The notes under the pieces: model-generated
The model's database searches: none
What the model saw: only the letters and a program-made list of their open reading frames with translations
What the model was told of the DNA's origin: nothing
Part shown: positions 11,080 through 24,046 of the stretch, piece by piece
Layout: each line of letters starts with the position of its first letter
Position numbering within the stretch: the stretch's first letter is position 1
From: Enoplolaimus lenunculus
Lineage: Eukaryota > Nematoda > Enoplea > Enoplida > Thoracostomopsidae
Length of the DNA: 64,000 nt
Assembly: GCA_030248215.1 (NCBI GenBank)
Contig: JASANG010000613.1
Span: 1 to 64,000 of the forward strand
Direction of reading: 5' to 3'
Made by a program: the position numbers and the translations under genes

Positions 11080-13000
11080 GTGAAGGGGTACACATCATGG
11101 GAGACGCATTAGGCGTGTGATCAGAGTAAAAAATTGGAGGCCTGAATTTTAGTGAATAGTCCCCAGCCAGGACAAAAATCTATCTAGTAACGCTCAGAGT
11201 GTTGAGTGTCAACGGCAGCAGGGAGTCCAAGTCAGCCCGATGCTAAGCATTAGGGAATTGTCAAACAAAAGAGCTAAGGCCCTGCCTGTCTGAAATAAAA
11301 CTTTCGTATACGCCGTGAATTTAGACGATCCTAGTCAGGCCCCAGGAACTCAGCTGTAAGGTATACCATCGCCGTTGACTATCAAACTGCCGAACATGCA
11401 GCCGTGAGAGACCTAGGCCTAGGAGCGTACAGGTTACGTAATCAAAAGAAACAGGCGCGGTTTGTCACCCCTATCTGCGAATTCGCCTTCAACTTTGTGG
11501 CTGACTAGAGAATACCTTAACTCATTTGACCACCTACAACTCATGTGGTACGCGCGCGTGTCTTCTCAGATATGTATTTAAACGTCATGGGTATGCTCAT
11601 TCAACCGTGTGTTCCCCACGCAGCAGCTCTGCCACGCGAGTTATGCTTAGCCCTGCCTTTTCCACTTCAACAGACAACGTTCTGAGTAGTTTGACATAGG
11701 AAAATCCTTGGCATGAGCATACCCAGGGGGCGAAATACGCAACTCTCTCACAAACAACCTGCTAACGTTAGGTCATGGTAAGATTATCCCAGCGTACAGG
11801 GATCTAAAGGTGTGTAAGAGATCACAGTGCAAATTCACTTTCAGTCAGTAACTTCAAATAACTTTCAGCTAATTTTATCGTAACCAGCGTTCTGCGTGCA
11901 AAATAATTATAGGCAGTCGAGCAGGAAACTGATTGGTCCCAGCTTCGTTGCATAGAGGTAATTACATGAAATAAAATGTGCAGATTCAATAAACCAAAAC
12001 TTTAGGTGTGTTCCTTGTTGAACCCTGAGCAGTCAAGAAAATTACTGGCCTAGAGCCATGGCTGAAATTTTAAGAAATAAAACAGTACTGGTGCGAACCA
12101 GACTATCCATTTTTGGAGCAAAAACCCAGAGGCGTGGATCGATTCGCCCTCTAGTACAATAGAATAATAACCTAGGTATTCAAATCCTACAAATTGCAAC
12201 GTGTCTTTCAGTGAAATCAATGAACCTTGTCAGGTGACCAAGCGCTCATCAGAATTTAGACGCAAGAAATCATTAGTCCTAATCATGAAAATCAGCGGCA
12301 ACCACACCATTCAAAATAATAACCATGTGTTGGGGGTGCGACTTAGCCACGCACGCGAGTGTTCATGAGAGCTTAGGCGTATGGCGACGTTGGAATTTTG
12401 TGACTCTCAAAACCCGACGTCACGCCTGGGGGACCGTCATCCGCTAGACACGTTGGCTTACTAGGCAGACCCACGGCCATGAACACCCGTGAGGGATACC
12501 ACTCGAATTCGTCCGCAGAGGTACCCGTTGGTCGCAGCCGTAACACTTGGGGGCCACGCCGTGAGCAGTCCATACCTAAACATTTATTACAATAATCTCT
12601 TGCGGGTAAATATCAATTAGCTGGTCTTTTGACACGCCACGGTCATTCAAATTACCATACCCCCTAAAATTTAATTGTGTGATTGCCGCTATTCCTTTAG
12701 AGTTTTGGTTTATCTAATTGTAATCCGAGTGGGTTTTTGAATTTTGGGGACCTCTCGCATACATCTAGGTAAAACTTTGAGAGGTCTAATTTTCGCTCAC
12801 CCACTTTATGTACTAATTGTTTAAAGAAATGAATTTTACAGTTTAAGGACTAGCTGCTTCAGGTTTAGGCAAAATTCGAGCAGCTACGGCTTTCGCTCAC
12901 CAAACTTCAGGGTATGTAGTATGATTGTTCCGGTCGACACGCACAAAAGGCTGCTCCCCCTTTAGGCAAAATTTTATGCAGCCCATTCAAATCTAAACTT
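11080..13000. other. Left arm, downstream of promoter, no gene recognised
   Basis: About 1.9 kb that would be transcribed from the left-arm promoter. It matches 21,800-23,510 in inverted orientation. No open frame above about 70 codons resembles a protein. Non-coding RNA or decayed coding sequence are both possible. Confidence 0.4.
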
Positions 13001-13740
13001 ACTTGTATATGTTCAACCGCGCGGTGCAGGGTTATTCATCATAACCAAATAAAATCGAAGAACCCTGCTCGCGATTACGTATCTGTTCCTTGACCCTGTT
13101 AGCATATGATATGTACGTATTGTGATCTTGTTGGGAGCTTGTTGAGCGTCCGCCTTAAAAACGTTGTTTAATTCTGTGCACTCAAAAAACCCTGCTCCAT
13201 AAATCTTCAGCTGGACGCCATTTACTCGAATTGAGTACATGGTTCGTAGCTCAACCAACTCCCAACACTTAATAATCTAATTATGTATGGCGCTCGTCCC
13301 ACCTAGAACCGGCTCATATTCGCCAGTGCCGGGAAATTTTCTTGAGAAAACACTTACTCACACTATCTAGGAACCCAACCTTCGACGGAAGGGGCGCACA
13401 AGAACACTCACATAACCCGGGGGACAGTTGCGGTCGACTGCGGTTCCTCGGCTATCACACAAACAATGTTGAGATTAAGACTACATATTAAACAGCGTGC
13501 ACCCTTCGATTGGGTGTATCGACAACATGCTAAAACCACACCTTAGGCTCAGCGATAAAAGTAACAACTCCGGCAGAATGACTCTCTTTCAATTTCCAAC
13601 CAAACCTCAATCGCAGAAACTTCCATGTTTCAGAATTTTCCCCCTTTCAGCACATGGTGCTGCCTTGCCCTAATGGATATACGGGAGACGTGTGTATAAA
13701 ATTAAAAGGTTTGGAAATCCTTTTTGAGTAGATATTTCGA

Positions 13741-13974
13741 ATGCTGAAAAATAGACCCTTTCTCATCGGTAAGGATTACTCACGCCTTCCGAATCCCCCG
13801 TGTTGTGTTGGATGCTCCGAATTAACTGTCCGTGCTCAAATATTAGATGAAAGTGCAGGGCTCAACGCTCCCACACCGAATTTTAGTCACCTTATACTCT
13901 CTGTACCAGAATTCTCAAGGTCGTTATCACCTAAAGCAAGGATTAGGTCTGGTAACCTTAAGTTGTCTGACTGA
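13741..13974 (+). other. Short frame open in both arms (left copy)
   Basis: An open frame of 77 codons. Its inverted counterpart near 20,900-21,100 is also open in the same frame and reads nearly the same peptide, with the shared stretch CCVGCSELTVRAQ. This similarity follows from the arm duplication and only weakly supports coding. No family is recognised. Confidence 0.25.
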
Positions 13975-15390
13975 CTAATTGGAGGCAGGGTAATTCGAAG
14001 CACCTGACACAGCCTGATGAACGGATGTGGCGCCCATCCCAATATGTGATTGAATTGTTTACTCCATTGTGTGAAGTATGACCTGGCTGGTCCAAGGGGA
14101 CTATGGATATTGCGGCTCGGAATAATTTTCTTGGCAGTTATGTTCCATATCCCACCTAAATATTATGTACGTAACGAGTTACCTACAACTGTGGTTTGAG
14201 CTGCCTGTCGGAAATCGGCGTGCAATTACAATGAAACCGATGCCGATACTCACGCAAATCACCCCCAAGCCCATGAAAACCAAACGAATGTGACCCCTTC
14301 AAATAAAGCACCTTGTAGCTTATAATGTACCAGGAAATTCAATGTCTACGCGGACTGTTCAACCGGAGGGGTAAAGTGATTGTGTGACGTATGCGCGCTC
14401 TAGTGTGGGGGTGTACGAATACTGCACCAAATAGAATGCTGGTCCTTTGCAGAATGAATTTTAACTCACCATTTTCTACGCCACCTCGGGATCAGGCGGG
14501 GTCTGACCAATCCCAATGGGTTTTCGAGGGAATGTACCTCCCTAAGGCCGGTCAACCTGATGGGAGGGAAATTCTGGCTGTGTAAAGGAGCGAACCCTGA
14601 GCTGCGATACACCAGCATCCTACGAGCAGCGCGCCCATGCCGGACAGCGGTGCCCCCTGTAAGAAGTCCCTGCGACAAACTGAACTGGGCGTTCAATGCG
14701 CTGAGTCCGGCCAGTCGACACCGGGATTGAATGGCTCGTGTGGACAGCTACGATTCTCACGTATAAGATATTGTACGGAACATTCACCGACAAGGCACCA
14801 TCTTACTAAAACGCTGGCTCGGTAAACTCAAGGAATGCTAGCACTAGCAAAACGCATGAACGGACACATGATTGGCCGTTCCTTGTGAAAAGCGACACCT
14901 ATATTAACAATTAATCCCAGCTATGAGCCTCCTGTTTACACTCCACCAGTCGGTCCCTTAATTTATTCTAGCCATTGACGCCCCCCCGACTAAACGAAAT
15001 TGCCACTCATGAATGCGGTTTATGCAAGAACACTCTGTGATACTTGAGCACGCGATCCTGGAACCGATTGCGCAAGTGCGAACAAACTGAACTCACGTGG
15101 GGATTCGGAACCTTCCCGAAATATTTGTGAACTGGGGGTGGAGTGCGCAACCCGCTGACCGGGTACTATGTTTTGAGGGCGGAACCGTGTCGAAGCGTTA
15201 GAAAAATCACAAGAGGGCGTCGAGTTTCGAAGAACCAACTTACCACCGGTTGGAAACTTAATTTTAATCCCAGGGACGATGTCGCCGGCCCCTGAACGAC
15301 TAAAACTCGACCATCTCTTCCAAATAACCCCAATTAACTGGGTGAAAGGATGTGACCACGGGAAAGGAGCAACCACGGGTCACCACACAG

Positions 15391-15606
15391 TTAATTCGGC
15401 CCTATCAGAAATTCTCGCCAGTCCCGTTTCGAGAAGTTAGGGGAATCTATCGTGCGGGAGGCAGGATTCGGAGGCCACACCAACCCATAAATTTCTGTGC
15501 GTAGTTTTTCAGTAGCGGTGTGGTTTAGGGTAAAATTTTCTCGTTTGGAAGGATTGACTGCTTGAATGAACCTAGTTATTTGCTTATTAATGTTTTGACG
15601 GCACAA
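15391..15606 (-). other. Short frame open in both arms (left copy)
   Basis: An open frame of 71 codons on the minus strand. The right-arm counterpart at 19,220-19,447 (plus strand) is open in the same frame with about 11% residue differences, several of them conservative (shared stretch SPNFSKRDWREFLIG). This is the best hint of former coding sequence inside the arms, but no family is recognised and the evidence is weak. Confidence 0.3.
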
Positions 15607-16379
15607 CCGAGGAGGGGCAGAACGACCAAAATATCTTTTGATATTATCTTTCCGTAAATTGGATAGGGATACTGCTACTGTGGGAACTATAGTTCTAGGG
15701 AGGTACTGGAATTACCCACATGTAAACGGTCCCAATCCTACTGGCAAACCCTGGGCTCGAGCTAAGGGTAGCTACTCACATGGTAATCCGCACAAATTAT
15801 TTTCAAGGCAAAATAGTCCTGTCAACCCGAAAGTGACCGTAGAAAAAAATTTTCCTGAAGGCCAAGCTCAACGCGTTCGGTGGCTGCGCGCTCTGAGGGT
15901 TTCAATTACCAATTTGAAATTCCTAGCAACCACTCGGACCGCTTGACACCGGTAGAGCCGTAATGTTTGTTTGTTATTATGATGTTTGAATCAGCTGTAC
16001 CGGGGAAAGCCGGACGTAGGAAACGTGCCGAGTTAGTACGGGTCAGCCCAGTTGGTCCATTGGGTCACGAGATAACGCACCCTCAGTCGGTAGGGGTGGG
16101 CAGGTCCGTGTTCCCATGGAGAACTGTAATATTTGTGATGAATGAATTGACATAAAATGTTTCTTGAATTCCCTAGGGGTGTTGAACCCAAATCACAGGC
16201 CCCAACCAAAAGAGTTGAGGGTAGGTGTCCGACTAAAAAACCAAAATTATCTAGGATCATAAGACGTCGGCACAGAACCAAAGCATAGTTCTATAGAGGA
16301 CTATCCTAGTGAGTTAACTAAAAGTCTTTTTCCCTATCCCTACGATTCGGATGGTCCTCGAGGACCTGAATCTAGCCGC

Positions 16380-16655
16380 GTGACCCAAACCTCACACCAG
16401 GCTCAAACCGAAACAGTGTCACCCGGCGACCAATACTACCAAAAGAAAAGTTTTGAATTGATGTATGCTTCTAATGAATTAGGCTCATGGAATGAATTTT
16501 CTGGACATCTAATTGGACTTGATTATCTCGGGAATCGCTTAGACCATTTGTACTACTGGATATCTGGACTCGAAACTCTTGTAGGATATGAATTTGAATA
16601 TGAACTCTATTTGCAACGTATGATTTATCGGCTTGTTGGAACTTATGAGCCGTAG
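16380..16655 (+). other. 91-codon open frame in the left arm, hypothetical
   Basis: An open frame rich in Tyr, Leu and Glu (for example LDYLGNRLDHLYYWISGLE). Homologous DNA lies at about 790-1,065 and, inverted, at 18,180-18,440. The frame is not equally open in all copies, so coding is doubtful. No family is recognised. Confidence 0.2.
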
Positions 16656-16975
16656 AAACCTATCCTTGTACCTGTGATCTACCCAGTATAGAGTGCGGAG
16701 AGGCATGGCCTACCTCAACGCTAACTCTGGTTCGTCCCATCCTACTGCGCACCCACCTGAATGTAAAAATCCAATTCGCGCAGCCTCGTGGATTTGCGGC
16801 ATTATCCCATGTCTCGCCATTCCACTCCCTATCCCACCGGTTCCTCCGCTGCTGGTTAGTCCTAGGTCCATTGTTCCGACCTTACCGCCCTATGCCTCAG
16901 GCACGCCTTTGCTCCCTTTCCTTCCTATTCCCCTCTTCCACCTCCCCCTTTTTGACTTTCTTTTCTCTCTTTCCC

Positions 16976-17870
16976 GTTGGTCTTGTCGCACGTGTAGTGG
17001 ACTCACCTCTTTATTTGACGATCACTTTCTGGTGGTCTTTCCGGCTAATCATAGAGGTGCTGGTTATTTAGGTTAGGGTGATTATCTGCCACACCAGCGT
17101 TGACTTAAGGACACCTAGGTGGGCCCGGTAAAAAAAGTAATGTGATGTGCATAGGCGTGAAAATTTTGGTCAGGGGAAAAGCTGAGTTTGTCTAAATCAG
17201 GCGTTGTCACTGTAGGCACGAAGCCCTAGAGCCTCCGGTATCTACACCACTGCCCTTCCTTGCTGATAGGGTACCTAGAATGTGAAAAAACATGCCAGGT
17301 CACCGTTTCTTACGACGACCGGGGCCGAGTTTGACCAAATTCCGCGTCAGCGATAATCGATAATCACCGACCCCTATAGTGCTCACGAGTTGTGCTATAC
17401 CCATCAAGTGTCCAGTACGTCCGCATGAGCACGCATCGGTATTGGGGGCTATAACCTTGGGGTGTACCGCACGGCGAGAGGTGGGTCATTAGGTCTATAA
17501 CAAACGGAGCCTATCTAGCTCAATTGCTAGGGTGGGCTATTCGCGGGATTGTATCGGTCCGGGACCGATTAGGATACGTGGAGCTAGCTGGGCGGGTACT
17601 AGGCTTGTAGCCTTCCGCCAGGGATAAAAGGGCCGAATCGTGGCCGCTTGTCAAAAAGAAATCCAACTAGAATCTCGCCAAAGTTGCGTCACGTTAAGAG
17701 AATAAGGTGACAAACCTATAAAGGAGGGAGCCAGATTATCTGGCACACAAGTGTTATACGTACCAGGTTCGTTATTACAACCAACCACGGTACCAAGAGA
17801 AATGCAGCATCAAGAGGAAAAAAACTTTAAGTCAAAAAGGGGCCAGGTGCGATCAGAGGGGCATACAGCG
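16976..17870. repeat. Unpaired centre of the palindrome
   Basis: This stretch belongs to the right arm: reverse-complemented it matches 1,420-2,262 of the third copy, but it has no partner in the left arm. In a folded strand it would be a loop of about 900 bases. The left arm appears to have lost its inner end and to be joined directly to the complete right arm at about 16,976-16,981. Confidence 0.75.
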
Positions 17871-19219
17871 TCAAGGATCAGGGGATTGGCACAAAGCCGG
17901 GCTCTTGAGGTCCTAGGGCGATAAGGTTCCGAATATACAATGGACCTAGAGCACTAACCAGGCCGGTGGAGTGATATATCCGGTGGGATAGGGAGCGAAA
18001 TCTGGTGGGACGTGGGATAATGTCCCCGTCAAATTCGCGAGACTGCACGAATTAGGTCTTTATTTTCAGGCGGGCTGCGCAATAAGGACGGGAGCGCAAC
18101 CAAGAGTTAGCGTTGAGGTAAGCCGTGCCTCTCTGCACTCTATACTGGGTAGATCACAGATACAGGAATAGGTTTGTACGGCTCATGAATTCCAACATGC
18201 CGACAAATCATACGTTGCAAATAGAGTTCATATTCAAATCCGTATCCTACAAGGGTTCCGAGTCCAGATATCCAGTATTACAAACGGTCTAAGCGATTCC
18301 CGAGATAATCAAGTCCAATTAGATGTCCAGGAAAGTCATTCCATGAGCCTAATTCACTAGAAGCATACGTCAATTCAAAACTTTTTCCGGTAGTATTGGT
18401 CGCCGGGTGACACTGTTTTGATTTGAGCCTGGTGTGGGGTTCGGGTCACGCGGCTAGATTCAGGTCCTCGAGGACCATTCGAATCGTAAGAATAGGGAAA
18501 AGACTTGTAGTTAACTCACTGGGATAGTTCTTTATAGAACTATGCGTTGCTTCAGTGCCGACATCTTAGGATCCTAGATAATTTTGGTTTTTAGTCGGAC
18601 ACCTACCCTCAACTCTTTTGGTTGGGGCCTGTGACTTGGGTTCAACACCCCTGGGGAATTCAAGGAACATTTTATGTCAATTCATTCATCATAAAAATTA
18701 CAGTTCCCCATGGGAACACGGAGCTGCCCACCCCTACCGACTGAGGGTGCGTTATCTCGTGACCCAATGGACCAACTGGGCTGATCCGTACTAACTCGGC
18801 ACGTTTCCTACGTCCGGCTTTCCCCGGTACAGTTGATTCAAACATCACAATAACAAAACAAATATTACGGCTCTACCGGTGTCAAGCGGCCCGAGTGGTT
18901 GCTAGGAATTTCAAATTGATAATCGAAACCCTTAGAGCGCACAACCACCGAACGCGTTGAGCTTGGCCTTCAGGAAAATTTTTCTACGGTCACTTTCGGG
19001 TTGACAGGACTATTTTGCCTTGAAAATAATTTGTGCGGCTTATCATGTGGGTAGCTATCCTTAGCTCGAGCCCAGGGTTTGCCAGTAGAATTGGGGCTGT
19101 TTACATGTGGGTAATTCCAGTACCACCCTAGAACTATAGTTCCACCGTAGCAGAATCCCCATCCTATTTACGGAAAGATAATATCAAAAGATAATTTTGG
19201 TCGTCCTGCCCCTCCTCGG

Positions 19220-19447
19220 TTGTGCCGTCAAAATACTAATAAGCAAATAATTAGGTTCATTCAAGCAGTCAGTTCCTCCAAACAAGAAAATTTTATCCTA
19301 AACCACACCGCTACTAAAAAACTACGCACAGAAATTTATGGGTTGGTGTGGCCTCAGAATCCTGCCTCCCGCACGATAGATTCCCCTAACTTCTCGAAAC
19401 GGGACTGGCGAGAATTTCTGATAGGGGCCGAATTAACTGTGTGGTGA
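19220..19447 (+). other. Short frame open in both arms (right copy)
   Basis: Counterpart of 15,391-15,606. The peptide is about 89% identical to that copy, and a further open stretch follows directly (19,451-19,660). Not recognised. Confidence 0.3.
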
Positions 19448-20884
19448 CCCGTGGTTGCTCCTTTCCCGTGGTCACATCCTTTCACCCAGTTAATTGGGGT
19501 TAGTTGGGAGAGAAGGTCGAGTTCTAGTCGTTCAGGGGCCGGCGACATCGTCCCCAGGATCAAAATCAAGTTTCCAACCGGTGGTAAGTTGGTTTTTCGA
19601 AACTCGACGCTCTCTTGTAATTTTCTAACGCTTCGACACGGTTCCTCCCCCAAAATATAGTCCCCGGTCAGCGGGTTGCGCACCCCACCCCCAGGGCGCA
19701 AATACTCCGGGAAGGTTCCGAGTCCCCACGTGAGTTCAGTTTGTTCGCACTTGCGCAATCGGTTCCAGGATCGCGTGCTCAAGTATCACAGAGTGTTCTG
19801 GCATTAACCGCATTCATGAGTGGCAATTTCGTTGAGTCGGGGGGGAGGCGTCAATGGCTAGAATAAATTAGGGCACCGACTAGTGGGGTGTTGACAGGAG
19901 GTTCATAGCTGGGATTAATTGTTAATATAGGTTTCACTTTTCACAAAGGACGGCCAATCATGCGTCCGTTCGTGCGCTTCACTAGTGTGAACATTCCCTG
20001 CGTTTTCCGGGCTAGCGTTATAGGAAGACGGGGCTTTATCGGTGAATGTTCCGTGAGAAACACGGTGATCCACATGAGCCGTTCAATCCTTGTGTCAGCT
20101 AGCTGGACTTTGCGCATTGAACGTTTTAGTTCAATTTATCGCAGGGACTTTTTACAGGGGGCTCAGTTGTCCGGCATGGGCGCGCTGCTCGTGGGATGCT
20201 GGTGTATTGCAACTCAGGGTTCGCTCCTTTACACAGCCAGAATTTCCCTCCCATTAGGTTGACCGGCCTTAGAGAGGTACGTTCCCTCGAAAACCCATTG
20301 GGATTGGTCAGACCCCGCCTGATCCCGAGGTGGCGTTGAAAATAGCGAGATAAAAGTCATTCTGCAGGGAACCAGCATTCTATTTGATGCAGTGTTCGTA
20401 TGCCCCTTACACCAGATCATGCACATGCCACACAACTGCCCTGTCCCTTCGGTTGAACAGTCCGTATGGACATTGAATTCCCTGGTACATTATAAGCTAC
20501 AAGGTGCTTTATTCGAAGGGGGTCACACTCGTTTGGTTTTCATGGATTTCGGGGTGATTTGCGTGAGAGTCGGCATCGGTTTCATGTAATTACACGCCGA
20601 TGTCCGACAGGCTGCTCAACCGCAGTTGTAGGTAACTTATTACGTACATAATATTTAAATGGGATATGGGACATAGCTGCCAAGAAAATTATTCCGAGCC
20701 TCCATATCCATAGTCCCCTTGGACCAGCCAGGTCATACTTCACACAATGGAGTAAGCAATTCAATCACATATTAGGATGGGCGTCACATCCGTTCATCAG
20801 GCTGTGTCAGGTGCTCCGAGTTACCCTGTCTTTAATTAGTCAGTCAAACAGTTTAAGGTTAGCAGGCCTAATTCTTGTTTTGGG

Positions 20885-21187
20885 TTATAACAGCCCTGAA
20901 AATTCTGGTACAGAGAGTATGAGGTGACTAAAATTCGGTGTGGGAGCGTTGAGCCCTGCACTTTCATCTAATAATTGAGCACGGACAGTCAACTCGGAGC
21001 ATCCAACACAACACGGGAGATTCGGAAGACGTGAGTAACCCTTACCGATGAGAAAGGGTTCATTTTCACCGTTCAGAATATCCACTCTCAAAAGGATTTC
21101 CAAACTCGCTAATTTCATACACGCGTCTCCCGTATATCCGTTAGGGAAAGGCAGCACCATGTGCTGTAAGGGGAAGAATTCTGACAC
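20885..21187 (-). other. Short frame open in both arms (right copy)
   Basis: Counterpart of 13,741-13,974, somewhat longer at 100 codons. The part shared with the left copy is nearly identical in sequence. Not recognised; coding status unknown. Confidence 0.25.
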
Positions 21188-23789
21188 ATGGAAGTTCCTG
21201 CGTTGAGGTTTTGGTTGGAAATTGAAAGAGAGTCATTCTGCCGGAGTTGTTACTTTTATCGCTGGGCCTAAGGTGTGGTTTTAGCATGTTGTCGATACAC
21301 CCAATCGAAGGGTGCACGCTGTTTAATATGTGGTCTCAATCTCAACGTTGTTTGTGTGATAGCCGAGGAACCGCAGTCGACCGCAACTGTTCCCCGGGTT
21401 ATGTAAGTGTTCCTGTGCGCCCCTTCCGTCGAAGGTTGGGTTCCTAGATAGTGTGAGTGGTGTTTTCTCAATACAATTTTTTAATTAAGCGCCTTACGTA
21501 AATAATTTTCACTCCAGGAATCGCGAGCTAGTTAAGTTGATAACCGTGTACTCAATTCGAGTAAACGGCGTCCAAGTGCAATTACTGCTTAGCGGATCCT
21601 TTATGCGTGCAACGAGATTTTTATACGTTGCACCAAGATACTAATTGCAAAAATTAATCTTAGGTTTAGGCTATCTGAAGGACACTCAACAAACTCGCGA
21701 TTTGGACACTGTGTATACATACGTACGAGATCAATACACTGTTATAGACCTAGGGAAACTAAGCACCAGTTGATAAAGGTACTTAGCTTCAAGTACGTAA
21801 CGAGTAGGTGAGCGAAATCTGACCTCTCGGAGTTTTGCCTAAAGCTATGCGAGAGGTCCCCAACGTAAATAAACAAGATAAGGCACAAATAGGATTAATA
21901 AACCAAAACTGTTGAGAAATGGTAACAGGCGTCCAGTTAGTGGTGGAGCTGCAATTACTTTAGAGATTTGATTGCTTATGAAAGCTTATTGCGAGGCTGA
22001 ATCTATCTCCCGTCAATGTGACCTAGAGTTAAGTCCGAAATGAATCAGCTAATATTAATGAGCGTTATAAATCGAATTGCTCACGGCGTGGCCTCCAAGT
22101 GTTACGGCTGCGACCAACGGGTACCTCTGCGGACGAATCCGAGTGGTATCCCTCACGGGTGTTCATGGCGGTGGGTTTGCCTAGTAAGCCGACGTGTCTA
22201 GCGGATGATGGTCCCCCAGGCGCGACGTCGGGTTTTGAGAGTCACAAAATTCCGACGTCGTCGTACGCCTAAGCTCTCATGAACACTCGCGTGCGTGGCT
22301 AAGTCGCACCCCCAACACATAGTTATTATTCGGAAGGGTGTGGTTGCCGCTGATTTTCATGATTAGGACTAATGATTTCTGCGCCTAAATCCTGGTGAGC
22401 ACTTGGTCACCTGACAAGGTTCATGGATTTCACTGAGAGACCCATTGCGATTCTGTAGAATTTGAACATCTAGATCATTAGTCTATCGTACTAGAGGGCG
22501 AATCGATCCGCGCCTCTGGGTTTTTGCTCCAAAGGCCAGGAATTTTCTCGACTGCTCAAGGGTTCAACAAGGAACACAACCTAAAGTTTTGGTTTATTGA
22601 ATCTGCACATTTTATTTCATGTATTTACCTCTATGCAACGAAACTGGGACTAATCAGTTTCCAGCTTGACAGCCTATAGTTATTTTGCGCACAGAACGAT
22701 GGTTACGATAAAATTAGCTGAAAGTTAGTTGAAATTACGGACTGAAAGTGAAATTGCGATTTGATCTCTCATACACCTCTAGATCCCTGTTCGCTGGGAT
22801 AATCTTACCATGACCTAACGTTAGCAGGTTGCTTGTGAGAGAGTTCCATATTGTTTCCCCTGGGTGTGCTCATGTCATGGATTTTCCGGTGCCACACTGC
22901 ATAGAGCATTATCTGTTAAGATAGCAAAGGCAGGGCTATGCATAATCCTGCGCCGCGGAGCTGCTGTGTGGAGGGCACACTGTTGAATGAGCACACGCAT
23001 GGTTCCTAAATACCTATCTGAGAAGACACGCGCGCGTACTACATGAGTTGTAGGTGGTGAAATGAGTTAAGGTATTCTTTAGTCAGCCACAAAGTAAAGG
23101 CGAATCCGTAAATAGGGGTGACAAACCGCGCCTGTTTCTTTGGATTACGTAACCTGTACACTCCTAGGCCTAGGTCTCTCACGGCTGCATATTCAGCAGT
23201 TTGATAGTCAACGGCGGTGGTATGCCTTACAGCTGAGTTCCTAGGGCCCGACTAGAATCGTTCGAATTCACGGGGCATACAAAAGTTTTGTACTCGACAG
23301 GCAGGGCCTTAGCTCTTTTGTTTGACAATTCCCTAATGCTTAGCATCGGGCTGACTTGGCCTCCCTGCTGCCGTTGACACTCAATACTCTGAGTATTACT
23401 AACTAGATTTTTGTCCCGGCCAGTGACTATTCACTAAAATTTAGGCCTAAAATTTTTGCTCCGATCACACGCCTAATGCGTTTCACATAATACGTACCCT
23501 TTCACGAGATTGGCAGAAAAGTTTGTACCTGCGTTGTCGCCAACGCCAGGCAAAGTTTAAGGTAAAATTCCAACTCACACCCCCTTTGTGATACCGAGAA
23601 AATCCTAGTGCGGCCCTCTCTTACGTACTTACTTACCCCCTGCGCGCAACGCGCAGTACCCCCCTGGCTTAGTCAGCTTCCCGAGAATTTCGGGTGCACC
23701 GTGTCGCCATACAGTGCACCGAAAACTCGGTTTGCTGTGTCGCGGCTCGCGCTTCGCGACTGAAAACCGAAGAAAATCAAAACTGAAAC

Positions 23790-24046
23790 TGAATTTTGCA
23801 GCCGTGCACTGCGTTTATATACCTCTCTCGCTCAGCGCGCAGCCAATGAAATTCTGAGCAAAGCAGGCGCAGTCTGAACTATGCGATTGGTTAAAAATAG
23901 TGGGGCTGCGAACAGCCAATGAAATTTCACACAGGACAGACGCAGCGAAGCTACGTGATTGGCTGACAAAACTCAGGCTGCGTGAGCCAATGAAAAAACA
24001 TAAACAACTTTGTTAGGCGGTCGCTGATTGGCTGTAAGGGTTTACA
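23790..24046 (-). promoter_or_regulatory. Right-arm promoter: six CCAAT boxes, TATA box, TCAGTT initiator
   Basis: Read on the minus strand, CCAAT/ATTGG boxes lie at about 24,027, 23,985, 23,957, 23,916, 23,885 and 23,843, alternating in orientation, with spacings of about 42, 28, 41, 31 and 42 bases (near four and three helical turns). TATATAAA runs from 23,821 to 23,814 and the initiator A is at 23,790, again exactly 31 bases on. Transcription would run leftward to the palindrome centre, converging with the left-arm promoter. Confidence 0.8.

Larger units (their letters stand above)
7571..16975 (+). repeat. Left arm of the palindrome
   Basis: It pairs with 26,922-17,871. Order from the outer end: an AT-rich part (7.6-8.8 kb), the 177-bp tandem repeat (8.85-9.9 kb), a unit with few features (9.9-10.5 kb), the CCAAT/TATA promoter (10.54-10.80 kb), 2.5 kb without recognisable genes, then the stretches 13.0-15.6 and 15.9-16.97 kb that contain short frames also open in the right arm. 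Its inner end is truncated by about 850 bp compared with the right arm and with 307-2,272. Confidence 0.85.

Noticed and set aside
10784-11083. 99-codon frame just downstream of the left-arm TATA box
   Set aside because: It begins upstream of the predicted start site at 10,803, its composition is that of a GC-rich leader, and no similar frame is kept in the right arm.
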